A stretch of 64,000 nt of DNA from Perognathus longimembris pacificus (GCF_023159225.1 NC_063176.1:34775286-34839285), one strand, 5' to 3'. Counted from the first letter of the stretch, positions 1 through 11,857 are shown. Translations and numbers: made by a program. The notes: a model not told the origin generated them from the sequence alone.

Positions 1-2050
1 CATTCAGTGCTATGTCATTTCACAGTACAGGTCTGTGTTAATTTTTGACAGCTTTCCTATACAGATTTGTAGAAATGTAATAGAAAATGATTTTTGCGCA
101 TATGGTGCAAGTCTTGCTGGTGTATGTTAAATGTGGCGACATTTGCCAGAACTGCTTGGCAAAACATGTCAAATAGAACGCTTGAGTCAGAACTCTAATG
201 TAAATGTGTCTAAACAGCAGTATGTATCATTATGATGTATTTTTGTAAACATAGTGATGGCTTCTTTCAGTCGTGCAAGTATTGGATAAAAATAACCACT
301 TCACTTGAAATAACAGGAGAATGTCACTCAGCTGCTGGCAAAGCTACTCATATTATCAGCCAGTAGCACTGGTTCTTTGTGTTTTCTAGAGGAGAGGGGA
401 GAATTGACATCTTACAACATGAAGGGCAATGAGAGCCCATCAGCACTTCCTGCATGTAAACGTAAAAACTGCCTAATTCATTTACCCATTACCGACCACC
501 ATTACCCTCACAGCAAATTAGACAATAAGAAACATCGAGAGGACAGGATTTTTTTTTCTTCCTGCCAACCAGCTTGGTCAATTTGTTGCAAGTACTAAAT
601 TAACAAATCTTTGCATTCATGGTAACTAGATTCGTTTTCCTCATAAGCATCCATTGCTGTCTAATAGAAAGGCAGAAATAATTTACCAAATTGCAACGAA
701 AACATGTCTCCGAGTAAAACCCATTCAAAATGTGTTCGATGCAACAGTACACGTGGCCCCATGTGCCGGGCATGGTAGAAAACAATGGCTCCTTCAAAAC
801 CATCCAGCCCAACCACAGTAGCTCACTAAAGCTAGAGCCAGATGCAACCAGTGGCTTCCTCTGCACCCGTGGCTTTGGTGAACACCCTGATGCACCCTCT
901 AGTTTTAATCCTCACAGTAGCTCTGGAAGACTGTTCCTGTTGTCTTCATATTATGGATAAAGAAACAGCCAGATCACTCAACTAAAGTCGTCTCTAGCTT
1001 TACAAAGCAGTTTGGCTTTCTGCATAGTCAAGCATAGTTCTTGAAACCTGCTGACACTTTGAACACTTTTGTGTTATTCATGCCATCAAGGGAAAAGTTG
1101 AGTTTATGCTCCTGAAAATGACTTCCAAAGCATGTTCATACTTACAGCACATATACCCTATGAAGACAGCTCAGGTTTCTGTATAAGGATTGTCATCTGT
1201 GAGAAGAAGAAATAGTAAATTAAAGGCACAGTTCATTTCTATCATAACACAGGAAAAGATTGAACCGAGCAAAGGGTTACCATTTGAAAACTCTTAGAAA
1301 TAGCACTGGTTCTTAACCAACATTCTGTTTGCTTGGTATGTGTTAGTTTTGTGTTGCTGAGTCTGGTTGGGAGCAGAGGGTCTTAATTTACCATCCTTTA
1401 CCATCTCTTGGGCTGTGTTTAAGTTCAAGAGCATCCCCAGGCTATGAGGGTTTGTTGCTTCTTGGGAACAGATCATGTCCTAGGTGGGTCACCAACACTC
1501 CAGGTCACTGGTCCAGCCTAACCCTGCCCATTTTAAGCATTGCCTTTGTGTGTCTCCTCTCCAGAACTTCATGTAGCAGCCAACTTGGGGCCAACTTGCC
1601 TTTACTCTATTTTCTACGATAACACGTGAAGAAACTGTGACAAATCCATTGGTCCTAAGATTTTTATTGTTGGAGTCTTGTGGATTCTCTATGAATAATT
1701 TCTATTGGATTGTATTGTGTAGAGTTAATAATACTCACTAGGAACATGTTAATAAAACTACAAATGCATAGTGTAATATAGAATAGCAAAAAAATTTTGT
1801 GAACAATTTATATAGAAGAGTAAGTTGTTTTTTAAGTGTTAGGTACATTTCTTTTAGGAACTTAAAATGTTATAAGAGTTTTTTAAACATTGAATATTTT
1901 TAATTATAAGAGACATTTGTTACTAGAGCCACTTATTTCAGGTGTTCTAATTGGAGTATTGATTTTATTACCTCATATACCTCTAGAATGCCACATGTTC
2001 TGTTGGGAATAAAATTGCACAATAAATGTCATGTCTGCTAAGTGTTTTTA
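1..2050 (+). other. Probable 3' UTR of a plus-strand gene (candidate BEND4)
   Basis: About 2 kb without any recognisable SINE or LINE and without a convincing open frame, ending at paired poly(A) signals. In human, BEND4 lies downstream of SLC30A9 in the convergent orientation, which here would place its 3' end at the left edge on the plus strand. The sequence itself does not name the gene; the assignment rests on remembered gene order. Confidence 0.45.
2008..2050 (+). promoter_or_regulatory. Tandem polyadenylation signals
   Basis: AATAAA occurs at 2008-2013 and again at 2021-2026, followed within 25 bases by the T/GT-rich run TGTCATGTCTGC and GTGTTTTTATTTTC. This is the classical layout of a cleavage site, with cleavage expected near 2036-2045. 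Confidence 0.6.
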
Positions 2051-2897
2051 TTTTCTCTTTTTGCATCTTTTCCTAATTCATTATAAAAGCTTTAAAAAAG
2101 CTGAGGCTTTCTGCTCATCTCTGAAATACAAAGAAAATAGCACGTGCTTAGGAAAACCCAGTTACTGCTCAGGTATGTCAGAGAAGCGAACAGGCATCTT
2201 CAGCAGTTCATTTGAGCTCATGACTGGAAGAAGTGAAGTAATGACTAGGAGTGACTGGATTTCCATCCAGAATTTTGTATGCTCACACATTGAACTCATA
2301 ATTCTCTCTCCTCATACCATTCCTTCATGAAGGGAAATCATGGCAGCTGCCCTTTAAGACCTTGAAAAACACACATAGTGATGGTTTCTGATATTTGGAC
2401 AGTGCTCTGGGCACAAAGCAAAAAAGCTTGGCTAAGTATGGTAACATGGATGTGGCTTCCCACTCTTACTGCATAAAATAGGTGTCTGACATGATTATGA
2501 AACACTAGCTAGCAATGAGTAAATTTTTATTTCATAAGCCAGACTAAGTAAAAGAACAAGACAGTTTCATCTTAGGGGAAACATAAAGATGTTTTATTTT
2601 TTCTCTAGAGATTAGTGGTTTTGGAGGAAAGCATTCCTTTAATCCTGACAGTTTGGGCTAGAATTAAAGTTATTCTAAAATTTTGAAAGGATTATATTAA
2701 GGAGCGTGGGTCATTGAGTATTTTGTAGCATGGTACATACTAAATAACTCTGAGCAAGGTTGCAGGACCTAAGAGGTGGTATACAGAGATCAGTTCTCTC
2801 AAGTCTGGAAATAAATAATCCAAAAACAAAATTGAGCACACCCATAAAAATACTTAGAAGTACTAAATTTAACAATTTTAGGAAATCATTGGAGTCA
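2051..2897. other. Unique intergenic stretch
   Basis: No gene, exon or recognisable repeat was seen. It begins after the paired poly(A) signals and ends at the first SINE. Confidence 0.5.
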
Positions 2898-3127
2898 GAC
2901 ACTGGTGGCTCATGCCTGTAATCCTAACTACCCAAGAGGCTGAGCTGTGAGGCTCACAATTTGAAGCCAGTGTGAGCAGGAAAGTCTGAGACTTTTATCT
3001 TCAATTAACCACAAAATGCTGGAAGTGAAGCTGTGGTTCAAGTGGTAGAGTGCTAGCCTCAGTAAAAGAAGAACGAGGACAGCACTCCGGCCCTGAGTTG
3101 AAGCCTCTGGACCAGCACTAAAAACAA
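2898..3127 (+). repeat. B1-Geo SINE
   Basis: A 7SL/B1-like left half (ACTGGTGGCTCATGCCTGTA) is joined by CTTCAATTAACCAC to a Geo right half (GAAGCTGTGGTTCAAGTGG) ending in an A-rich tail. Diverged copy. Confidence 0.85.
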
Positions 3128-3308
3128 TCCACTGAAAAAAATTTAAAGCATCTGGTGGAAAGATAGCCCATTGGTGATGGAGTAGAAGACTTGGTATTAC
3201 TAAAGCGATATTCAATCTCCAGATGCAGTAAAATCAGCCAGTATCTAGCTGGCTTTGCAGAAATTAGGAAGCTCAAAGCCAACAAAAGCCCTTACATTTA
3301 TGTCCAGT

Positions 3309-3425
3309 TGTTTTTCTGTTTGGTAGTACTAGGGTCAGAGCCCACAACCTCAGGCTTGCTAGGCAAGCATTCTGATGCTTTCCCTCAGTCAGGCCAGCCT
3401 TGTACCTCTACCTGCCTATCTCCAC
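3309..3425 (-). repeat. ID/B1-like SINE fragment
   Basis: Contains TTGCTAGGCAAGCATTCTGA, the reverse complement of the ID-type A-box region, followed by a B1-like remnant. Old copy. Confidence 0.5.
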
Positions 3426-3639
3426 ATGCCAAGTCATCTGAATAAGACTGTGCCACAATGACCCATGAGGTTTTTGACAGGGTGCCCAGGTAGTTCAATG
3501 GATCAATAATAGATTTTGTAGCCGGTCATGGTGGGACCATAGGACCACAAGCAAAATAGAACTCAAAATGGGTCACAGGCTTAAAAGTTCTGGAGCCCAA
3601 ATGATACAGAACTTGGAGGAAGACAAGTCATGATCTTAG

Positions 3640-4057
3640 TTTGGCAATGGTTTTATTAATATACCAAAATAAATAACACACTTAAATACTTAATGTTGGA
3701 TTTCAACAAAGTGAAAAATGGCCCTCAGAGGATATGACAAATTCACAGAAGAAAATATTCATGTCATATATATGATGAGTGTATTGGTTTGATTGTAGAG
3801 GCCTATGATCCTAGCTACTCAAGGGGCCCAAACAGGTGGGTCACAAGTTTGAGACCAGCTGCAGCTTGGGCTGCAGTGTAAAACCTTGTCCCAAAAGAAA
3901 CAGAAAAGAGCCAGAATATAGAGAACTTCAACAATTCAGCAGTAAAGAAAAATGGCCCAATTAAAAATAGACAATTTGAATATCATAAGGGAAATCCAAT
4001 GTCTTAACTAGCGTGGTAAAAACCCTCAGATCCTGCTGGTCAGAAAGTAGTCATATT
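3640..4057 (+). repeat. LINE-1 fragment interrupted by a B1
   Basis: The GGCAATGGTTTTATTAATA and AAAATGGCCCAATTAAAAAT stretches resemble mammalian LINE-1 sequence near the ORF2 3' end. A B1 monomer at about 3793-3906 splits it (CCTATGATCCTAGCTACTCA). Confidence 0.5.
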
Positions 4058-4259
4058 AAAAAATGGATTGGTACTTGCAAAATTGTTTGGTGTAAGTGAA
4101 CTGAACACCTCAGGGGGGGAAAGGGTAAGGGGGAGGGGGGTATGAGGGACAAGGTAACAAACAGTACAAGAAATGTATCCAATGCCTAACGTATGAAACT
4201 GTAACCTCTCTGTACATCAGTTAGATAATAAAAATTTGAAAAAAAATGGATTGGTACTT
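4058..4259 (+). mobile_element. 5'-truncated LINE-1 insertion with 19-bp target duplication
   Basis: The 164-bp body (4077-4240) contains a G-rich purine tract and a tail reading GTAACCTCTCTGTACATCAG then AATAAAAATTTG. Exact 19-bp copies (AAAAAATGGATTGGTACTT) flank it at 4058-4076 and 4241-4259, showing retrotransposition by target-primed reverse transcription. The same tail recurs at 20985-21165, 56240-56430 and 60184-60300. Confidence 0.85.
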
Positions 4260-4267
4260 CCTTAAAA

Positions 4268-4345
4268 AGTTTTAAGTCCAGCAAATATAGCTCAGTGCTT
4301 GCCTAACATTCACAGGCCTTGGATTTAATTCCAGGACAGGAAAAG
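4268..4345 (+). repeat. ID-like SINE monomer
   Basis: AATATAGCTCAGTGCTTGCC and ATTTAATTCCAGGAC match degenerate A and B boxes of an ID/tRNA-Ala-derived SINE. Confidence 0.6.
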
Positions 4346-4528
4346 TTTGTCATAGAGCCCAGCAATTTGATTCACAGTGAAATATCCAAGAGAATAAAAA
4401 ATACATGTGCATACACAGTCATCTGTACACATTAATGGCATAATTAACACCCCCCCTGCAAAATCCAAAAGTCCATCAATTAGTGAATAAGAGGATAGAG
4501 CCACATTAGGAAACTTAGTCATAAAAAG
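4346..4528 (+). repeat. LINE-1 3' UTR fragment
   Basis: The AGTCCATCAATTAGTGAATAAG pattern (seen at 4470-4492) resembles the mammalian L1 3' UTR phrase about predicting small-sample tails; only fragments remain. Confidence 0.4.
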
Positions 4529-4745
4529 GTGTCCTAGGTACTTGAGGCTGAGAGCTGAGGATTGCAGTTCAAAACCAGCCTGGTGCAAAAAGTCTGTGAG
4601 ACTTTTATCTCCAATTAACCATCAGAAAACTGGAAGTGGAGCTGTGGCTCAAAATGGTAGAGCAGTACCTTTGAGCAAAGGAGCTAATGGACAGAGCATA
4701 GGCCCTGAGTTCAAGCCCTATGACTGCAAAAAAAAAAAAAAAAGG
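4529..4745 (+). repeat. B1-Geo SINE
   Basis: Left half has CTTGAGGCTGAGAGCTGAGG, linker TCTCCAATTAACCA, right half GGAGCTGTGGCTCAAAATGG, then a poly(A) tail of about 17 A. Confidence 0.85.
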
Positions 4746-4959
4746 CATAAGGTTCTGTACAATGTAAGACAAATTAACCTTGAAAATGTGGTAAGTGAAA
4801 GACACCAGTGAATAAAAGGCCATGTGTAGATGACTCATGTGTAGATGATTCATTCAATTTGTATGAAATGTCCAGAATAGTCAAAATACTAGATTGGTGG
4901 ATTTTTTCAAGATGATTCACAATATATCATTTAGACAATTTCAGAACCATATATACATA

Positions 4960-5700
4960 TATACAAAACAATATATACACATGTACAAAACAACCCCTTT
5001 TAAACTGGCAGCTAATGACTGAGTTATTATTTGGAGGGAAATAAGCAATTAATTACGACGATCCCAAGTTAATTATGAAGATCCCCAAATGAACTGTCTT
5101 CAGAAGTCTGAAACAATCATAAAAATGACAGAAAATAAGGGCCTAAAGCTGGCTATGTCATACCAAGAGGTGATTTTGTCTCAGCTGTGGTATCTGACAG
5201 TTCAGAGCTTTCAGAAATGATTCCTTGTGCTGACAAATCTGGTTGAATCACTATTTTTCTCCTTCCTCTCTCCCCATTCCTATTGACAGCTGCTGGTGAG
5301 AGCTCACGGTGAGATCTCCTTAGTGACACACCTCAAGTTCCAGCCAGAGGCTGTCAGGAAATACCCAAAGGAGTTGAGAGACACTTGGTGTGACAGAGAG
5401 TGGGCAGGGTACAGTCAGCCAGAAGAGGCAAGATAGAGGGTTGGTGACTCTGGAGCTAGAGAACTGTGATCTTCACTTGAGGATCACAGCTAGACTTCAG
5501 GGGAGGAGCCAGAACACACTAGAAATCGAGACAGCCCACCCACACTCACATGCAGTGCTGCAAGGGGAAAGGGCTAAGTCCGTAGTTCAAAGGTCTCTGA
5601 TTCTGCATCATTAAAATCGTGAGAGCTTTGCATAGATGACTTCTTAAATAGTCAACACATATCAATCATTGGGTTAGGTGTGTTACTATTATACTTCTTC
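4960..5700. other. Unique intergenic stretch
   Basis: No gene or recognised repeat seen. A GC-richer section at 5290-5560 contains a short open frame without known similarity; it may be an ancient, unrecognisable element. Confidence 0.4.
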
Positions 5701-5820
5701 ATTGAATCTTGTCAGTGAGCATGTAAGGTAAGTGTTCATATCATCCCCGGTCCACAGATGAGGAAACAAGATGCACAATGCATTCAGCACACACATCCAA
5801 GGACTCAACCCCACACAAAA
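5690..5820 (-). repeat. MIR-like fragment
   Basis: CACAGATGAGGAAACAAGAT followed by a CCAAGGACTCAACC-like tail matches the reverse complement of the MIR core region. Confidence 0.5.
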
Positions 5821-6170
5821 TCGTTTACTTACTTTGCAAACTAGTTTCTGAAGCTAGGGTTCCCTTTTGGCCACATTCCCCTCCAACAATTGTTATTGTT
5901 AGTATCAGTACGACTTTAAGACAAAAAATAATCGCAATGTCAGGCTGATAACAATTGGTTGTTTTTTTATTCTTTCCAGCTCTGGCTGAACAAAATAAAC
6001 TGCATGTTCAATGTGTACTGAAAAGACTTGCAATTCCAAGGCCTTCGTGAATGCCTCCCCGCTCTGATTGATCTCAAAGCTCTGTAGAGACGGTCTATGT
6101 CTGTGCCAAGAGCCTGAGCTAACCAAGTTAAAGAAAAACATTTACATTTGTCCATTAAAAATGTAAGCAA

Positions 6171-6605
6171 GCCAGGTGCTGTTGGCTCATGCCTGTAATA
6201 CTAGCTACTCAGGAGGCTGAGATCTGAGGATTATGGTTCAAAACCAGCCGGGGCAGGAAAGTCCATGACATTTTCTTTTTTTTTACCAGTCCTGAACTCA
6301 GGGCCTGAGCACTGTCCCTGGCTTCTTTTTGCTCAAGGCTAGCACTCTACCACTTGAGCCACAACACCACTTCTAGCCATTTACTATATATGTGGTGCTG
6401 GGGAATCGAACCCAGGGCTTCATGTATACGAGGCAAGCACTCTTGCCACTAGGCCATATTCCTAGCCCTTTGACATTCTTATCTCCAATTAACCACCAGA
6501 AAACCAGAAGTGGAGCTCTGGCTCAACATGGTAGAGCGCTAGCCTTGAGAGAAAAAGCTCAGGAACAGTGTCCAGGCCTTGAGTTCCAGCCCCACAGCCA
6601 GTCCC
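6171..6605 (+). repeat. B1-Geo SINE split by a younger SINE
   Basis: The left half runs 6171 to about 6271 and the right half resumes at 6468 (CTTATCTCCAATTAACCACC) to 6605. A minus-strand IDL-Geo sits between them. A C-run follows at 6606-6633. Confidence 0.9.
6272..6467 (-). repeat. IDL-Geo SINE nested in a B1-Geo
   Basis: Reverse-orientation copy from the T-rich end and ACCAGTCCTGAACTCAGGGC to GGCCATATTCCTAGCCC. TGACATT flanks it on both sides as a short target duplication. Confidence 0.93.
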
Positions 6606-6759
6606 GCCTCCCCCGCCCCCCCCCCCCCCCCGGCCCGTAACGTAATCTTATTCAGGAGACAACTCTGGAAGATCTCAGTTCAAGGCCATCCCAAGGATAA
6701 ATGTCTTTGAGATTCCAAGATAACCAGCAAAAAGCAAAGTGGTGCCACTCCAAGAAGTA

Positions 6760-7090
6760 ACTACATGGAAGCATGTCTGTGCTGGGGTTTGAACTCAGGA
6801 TTTCACACTTACTAGACTGAACTTTTACCACTGAACTACTCCTGCCGCTCTGGCTTTTGCTGCTTATTTTCAAGATAAGGTTTTGCTTCCTGACCAAGTA
6901 CACACCTGGACTTCAATCTGCCTATTTTAGGCTCCTTGTCATTGCTGGGACAATAGATGCAAGCCACTGTGCCCAACTTCCCTTCATTGAGATGGAGTTA
7001 GGAGCAATTTTTTGTCTACTCTGGCCTTGAGTTACAATCCTCCAAAGTAACTAGGATTATAACAGTCAGTGCCTAGCTCCAGGAAACATT
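6760..7090 (-). repeat. ID-like and B1-like SINE fragments
   Basis: GCTGGGGTTTGAACTCAGGA (ID-type B box in reverse) is followed by B1-like ATTGCTGGGACAATAGATGC and AGTAACTAGGATTATAACAG. Old tandem cluster. Confidence 0.6.
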
Positions 7091-8350
7091 TTTAAGGGCA
7101 ATTCTATGCTGCGCATCCTTCCCATTGTGGTAACCAGACAAGATTGCTGGTTTACATTGCCATCAGGCACACTCTGCTCCCTCCTGCCCTCGCTCCCTCC
7201 CCTTAACACTAATCAGCAAAGTAAGCAGAATGGGTTGCATGGCTTTACTCTTTCGTGGTGTCTGTTCAGTGAGCAGATGTCTCCACTGCCTATCCATGAA
7301 AATACTTAGGGAGAGTATTGAAAATCTTGCCATTTAAATTTGTTTCTAAATATAAAGCTTTTTTTTTTTTAACAAACAAGTGACCACACAATAATCCAAT
7401 CGCTTTTGCTTTATTTTTGAGATTGGCTCTCTTGTAACCCAACTTGGCCTCTAGCACAGGATGCTTCTTGCTTCTGAAACAATTGGATGACCAACTCCGA
7501 TTGGTCTTATATTTCTATTTCCTTTAAATATTGCTAATTGGCTGCGTAGCCCCCGATTTCTCTCACCAGGAGAAAGCTGGGAGACCACGTAAGGAGAATC
7601 CAGTGATCTTTCCACCTGGGCTGCCTTTGCTCTGTTGCAGCTGCTCATTGGGTTGAGACCCACAGCCTCCACTTGGAGGAAATCAAAACTTGCCCCTGTT
7701 AAGTTCAGGTCCTGGCAAAATAGGAAAGTGAATCCAGGCTCCAGGCTTGGCTCTTCTCCCAGGAATAACCCTCGAAGAGTGCAGGTCTAGCACGTCCCTT
7801 ACAGGCATAGGTCTACACAGGCTACAGCTTCTCTTCCAGCTTTTAAAAAGTGCACATGCACCCATTTTAAACTGGGGCTCCTGAACAGCTGGTAAGTTTT
7901 TTTTTTCCCTTCAGAAGACTATGTTATTGTGAAAAGCTCATAGTAAATTTTCATTCTTATAAATCATTCTCACCCTGACAATTAAAATAAATTAAACTTA
8001 GTAAAAAAAAATCACTTAGTTGTGTGATTCAGTAGGTGAATGGATAAAAACTGGGTGGCACATCCACAAGTAGAATATTAATACTGAATGAAATGACATT
8101 TGAAGCCATTAAAAGCCAAGGAGGAAACTTCAAGTAGAAACTGCAAAGGCCATGTGACTCCAATAACACAGCATTCTGGAAGAGGTCAAACCATGGGCTC
8201 AAGAGAAGTCAGTGGTTGCTAGGAGCTGGGGAGGGGATGGGAAGGTGAGGTATCTATTCTCCTATTGCTTCAGATAGGGCCTTGTTTTCATCATGGAGTT
8301 CTGCTTTCACTACTGGGCTTAATATTCCATATTTGTATTTTGTGTGTGTG
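7091..8350. other. Mostly unique intergenic stretch
   Basis: No gene, exon or clear repeat was recognised apart from short T runs. Minus-strand open frames of 60-73 codons here show no familiar motif. Confidence 0.4.
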
Positions 8351-8352
8351 TG

Positions 8353-8441
8353 ACAGTGGTTATATTGTTCAGGCCGGGAGGCTCAAGTGATCTTGTCTCA
8401 GTCTCCCAAGGTAGCTGGGACTACATGTGCCCCTGAGCCCA

Positions 8442-8488
<47 letters not shown>
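8353..8488 (-). repeat. B1/Alu-like monomer plus (GT)n microsatellite
   Basis: GTAGCTGGGACTACATGTGC is the reverse of a 7SL-derived monomer. A GT run of about 22 units follows at 8445-8488. Confidence 0.7.
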
Positions 8489-8489
<1 letters not shown>

Positions 8490-9040
8490 CTATAAAAAGT
8501 CTGTGTCTCCCTTTTAGGACTTTAGTTCTATGATATATTTGCTTTACTTTTTTAAACCATCTGCTTAGCACAGGAACTGATATATTGTCTGGAGCTGTAA
8601 AATATTTCTAACATTCATATACTGTGCTTACATATGTGTATGAACATACCAAGATGGTACACACAACAAGATTTGAAGAGGCTTGTGGGAACTGACCCAG
8701 GCTGTATGGAGTGAGGCCTTCTAGTTCTGACTACTGTCTCATCCCTCAGTTACAGAGAACCTAGGCCTATCCTGGCCCACAGAGGAGAATAATGACAGAT
8801 GGGCAAAGACTAAAAAGAATAACTCTTTGTGCTTCAATGTCATCTGAAAGGTGAGAACATATTTTAGCCATATTGGAAATTTAAATGTCAATCCTATGCA
8901 CAATGGATGATGTAGGCTTAAAATTTTCTACACAAGCAGCTAAAATCTACATGTCAGACAATACTTCCTCCTTAAAGTACAACCAAATTCAAATCCCAGT
9001 CTGAGAGAATCATCTTAGGGAAATTATTAGTTATTTGCTG
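8489..9040. other. Unique intergenic stretch
   Basis: No gene or repeat recognised. Confidence 0.4.
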
Positions 9041-9198
9041 ATTCTGGAGCTTGTACTCAAGGCTTGTGCACTGTTCTGAGGTTCTTTTGCTCACAGCTAG
9101 CTCTGGCTTTTTCTGTGTATGCGGTACTGAGGAATCGAACCCAGGGCTTCATGCATGCTAGGCAAGCACTCTACCACTAAGCCACATTCCCAGACCCA
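9041..9198 (-). repeat. IDL-Geo SINE with shortened right part
   Basis: GGAATCGAACCCAGGGCTTC, ATGCTAGGCAAGCACTCTAC and the terminal CATTCCCAGACCC mark the reverse ID half; the Geo half is internally deleted. Confidence 0.85.
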
Positions 9199-9379
9199 GG
9201 AAAATTATTTTAAATGGTTTCCTTTTCTGTAAAATAATTTCTACCTCTTCAAATGAACATGAATATAAAAACAAACAGCTTAATTTGGTTGTCCCATCTT
9301 TGTTCTTTTCTTTCCTTATTGACTTGGTTTGGATTAATCCAGTAATATGATGATTCTATTTTATCTCTACTATGGGCAT

Positions 9380-10130
9380 ATTTGCTATATTTCTTTCTTT
9401 TTCTCCGTTAATGGTTGTGGTGATTTACAACATACATCTTTACACAGTCCGCTTTGAGATGAAGTCTTAGGGCTTTATGAAAGATCTCACATGGCCCTTT
9501 TCTTCCTCCACTCTTGTCCTTGTTGCTATTGTTGTCCTGTACTTCCATTTTCCATGTTACAGGTGTTTAATTCCATTTTGTTGTGGTCAAAGAACATAAC
9601 TGGTGTGACTTAAATCCAAGACTTGGTTTATTACAGCAGAGCAGATGGGCTTGATTGGCAACTATACATACCGTTGCCCTTCAGCAGACTAGGTTCTGCA
9701 GGCCTGGGGTGGAAGGACTGTGCCCGCCAGGACATACAGCGAATCCACAGACTTGTTGCTCATGTCTTCTATACACTTACCCATTTTTCCGCTTGCTTTG
9801 CCTTTTTTCCTTTTCCAATAGTTGGTATGATCTTCTTTGTCCTGGTTCTGGAGCTCAGGGCCTCACACTTGCTAGGCAGGCTGCTCTTTTAATTTTTCCT
9901 TTTTTCTTTCTACTTATGTAAGAACCCACCTCTGGCTGCCTGCCTGTTCTATTGATTATTGTGAGTTGTTACACAGATTTATTTCTCCTCTCAGTTCTGT
10001 CTCTTTTATTTCCTGTTTTTTTTTTTTTTTTGGTGGTTTTTTTTTTTTGTCTGTTTGGTTAGCCTAGGGTTTGAACTCAGGGCTTTGATATTGTTACGGA
10101 GTCACCACTCAGCCCCAAGCTTCCTGTATT
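9380..10130. repeat. Degraded LINE and SINE fragments
   Basis: TTTTGTTGTGGTCAAAGAAC resembles an LINE-1 fragment, and GGGTTTGAACTCAGGGCTTT near 10067 is an ID-type box in reverse. T-rich runs occur at 10013-10048. Confidence 0.4.
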
Positions 10131-10316
10131 TGAAGGCTCTGATTTTACACAGGTAAGTACTTAGGAAACTATTATTTTTCTGAAGATTTCCTGGTAATGT
10201 TTAAAAAATATTTGTCGAAGATTACTATATCTATCCTAGTTTTCTTTCATGTTGTGTTGGTCCTGGGGCTTAGATTCAGAGCCCAGGTACTATCCTTGAG
10301 CAAAGAGTATCACAGA

Positions 10317-10540
10317 GCTGGGCGCTGGTGGCTCAGGCCTGTAATCCTAGCTACCCAGGAGGCTGAGATCTGTAGATGACTTTTGGAATGTCTGAGAGAT
10401 TCTTATCTCCAATTAAGCACCAAGCCAGAAGTAGAGTTGTAGTTCAAGAGCCAGAGCACTACTAGCCTTGAGCCAAAGCAGCTCAGATAGTGCCCAGGCT
10501 GAGTTCAAGCCCCAGGACCAAGGCACACAAAAATATCATG
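10317..10540 (+). repeat. B1-Geo SINE
   Basis: CTGGGCGCTGGTGGCTCAGG, TCTTATCTCCAATTAAGCAC and TGAGTTCAAGCCCCAGGACC mark left, linker and right parts. A reverse B1 half adjoins at 10541-10620. Confidence 0.85.
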
Positions 10541-10775
10541 GACTTTCCTGCCTGGACTGTCTCCAGCTAAGATGCTCAGATCTCAGCCTCTTAAGTAGTG
10601 AAGTTATAGGCATGAGCTTACAGTTTTCTTGATTGATGTTGAAATGGGTAGTTTCTGCCATATTATTCTGTAATCTTTGTAAATGCAAAAATATTTTTGT
10701 CAGCACTGTACATTTGGGTCTTTTAAAATTTAATTTGCTTATTAACATAGTTCAATTTAAATTTGTCTTAATGGA

Positions 10776-10895
10776 AAGTGGTGCTGAAGCTCAAAGTGGT
10801 AGAGTGCTAGCCTTGAGCAAAAGAGCTCAAGGAGAGCCCCCAAGGCTCCAACCGAGTTCAAGCCCCATGACTGGCCAACCCCCCAAAATAAATTA
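10776..10895 (+). repeat. Lone Geo monomer
   Basis: AAGTGGTAGAGTGCTAGCCT and CGAGTTCAAGCCCCATGACT are present without an ID or B1 left half. Suggests 5' truncation or an independent monomer. Confidence 0.7.
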
Positions 10896-11199
10896 AGTAA
10901 ATTTATTACATTGCTGTTGGATTTCTATTAGGCCTATCCCTTCTGTTTCCTTTTCCCCCTTCTTTTGCATTATATTTTTATTCCATTTTATGTCCTTTGT
11001 AAGCTTATTAGGTAAGTATCCTTTTTATAAAAATAAGGTTGCTTCACAGTTTATACATTTAGGTATAAGACCTCACTATACTCTTCCTTTCCTGTCAGTA
11101 TTTGTGCTATTGTTGTCATGCATCTTATTTATACATTTGATACAATATAAATAAGTATATACATATATATTTATTTGCTAGTTTTGTTAATAAGGCAGT

Positions 11200-11238
11200 G
11201 TATATGTGTGTGTGTGTGTGTGTGTGCGCGCGCGCGCA
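11200..11238. repeat. (GT)n-(GC)n microsatellite
   Basis: About eleven TG units are followed by six CG units, an alternating purine-pyrimidine run with Z-DNA-forming potential. Confidence 0.9.
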
Positions 11239-11239
11239 C

Positions 11240-11482
11240 GCTGAGACTAAGGCTTGAACTCAGGGCCTTGGGCAATCACTGGCTTTTTTATTCACAGCTC
11301 ATACCCTACCTACCCTACCATTTGAACCACAGCTCAACTTTCAGCTTTTTCCTGGTTAAATGAAGATAATAGTCTCACAGACTTGCCTGCACTGGCTGGC
11401 TTCGAACTTTGATTCTCCAGTCTTATCCTCCTGAGTAGCTAGTAATATAGGCATAGAATAGCTACCAGCATCTAGCTTACAA
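11240..11482 (-). repeat. B1-Geo SINE
   Basis: Reverse copy: AAGGCTTGAACTCAGGGCCT (Geo end) to CTCCTGAGTAGCTAGTAATA (B1 end). Confidence 0.8.
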
Positions 11483-11857
11483 TGAACATTCTTTAAAACT
11501 AGGTTCCAGCTTTACAAACACAATTAACACAACATCTGAAGATCTATTACAAAGATCGAACTATTCATGAGCTAGCAGACAAGATATCCAGATATCTGAA
11601 AACAGCCATAGTCCTTGGTACTGTGTGATCCATGGGCCAGAAGCTTGTAAATTACCAGTGAGCTTGTTGGAAACATAGGACCCATCTATACTAATTGAAC
11701 TAGAAAATCTGCAGTCAACAGGATTCCCAAGTTGTGCAGGTTAAAATGTGAGAAGCAAAGCTGTAGCTGATCTATGAAATGACAGTGGAAATGCCAAGTC
11801 CAAACAATTCACTAGGATAAGGACATTTTTTTCCTGATAGACTTAGTCACTAGATAA

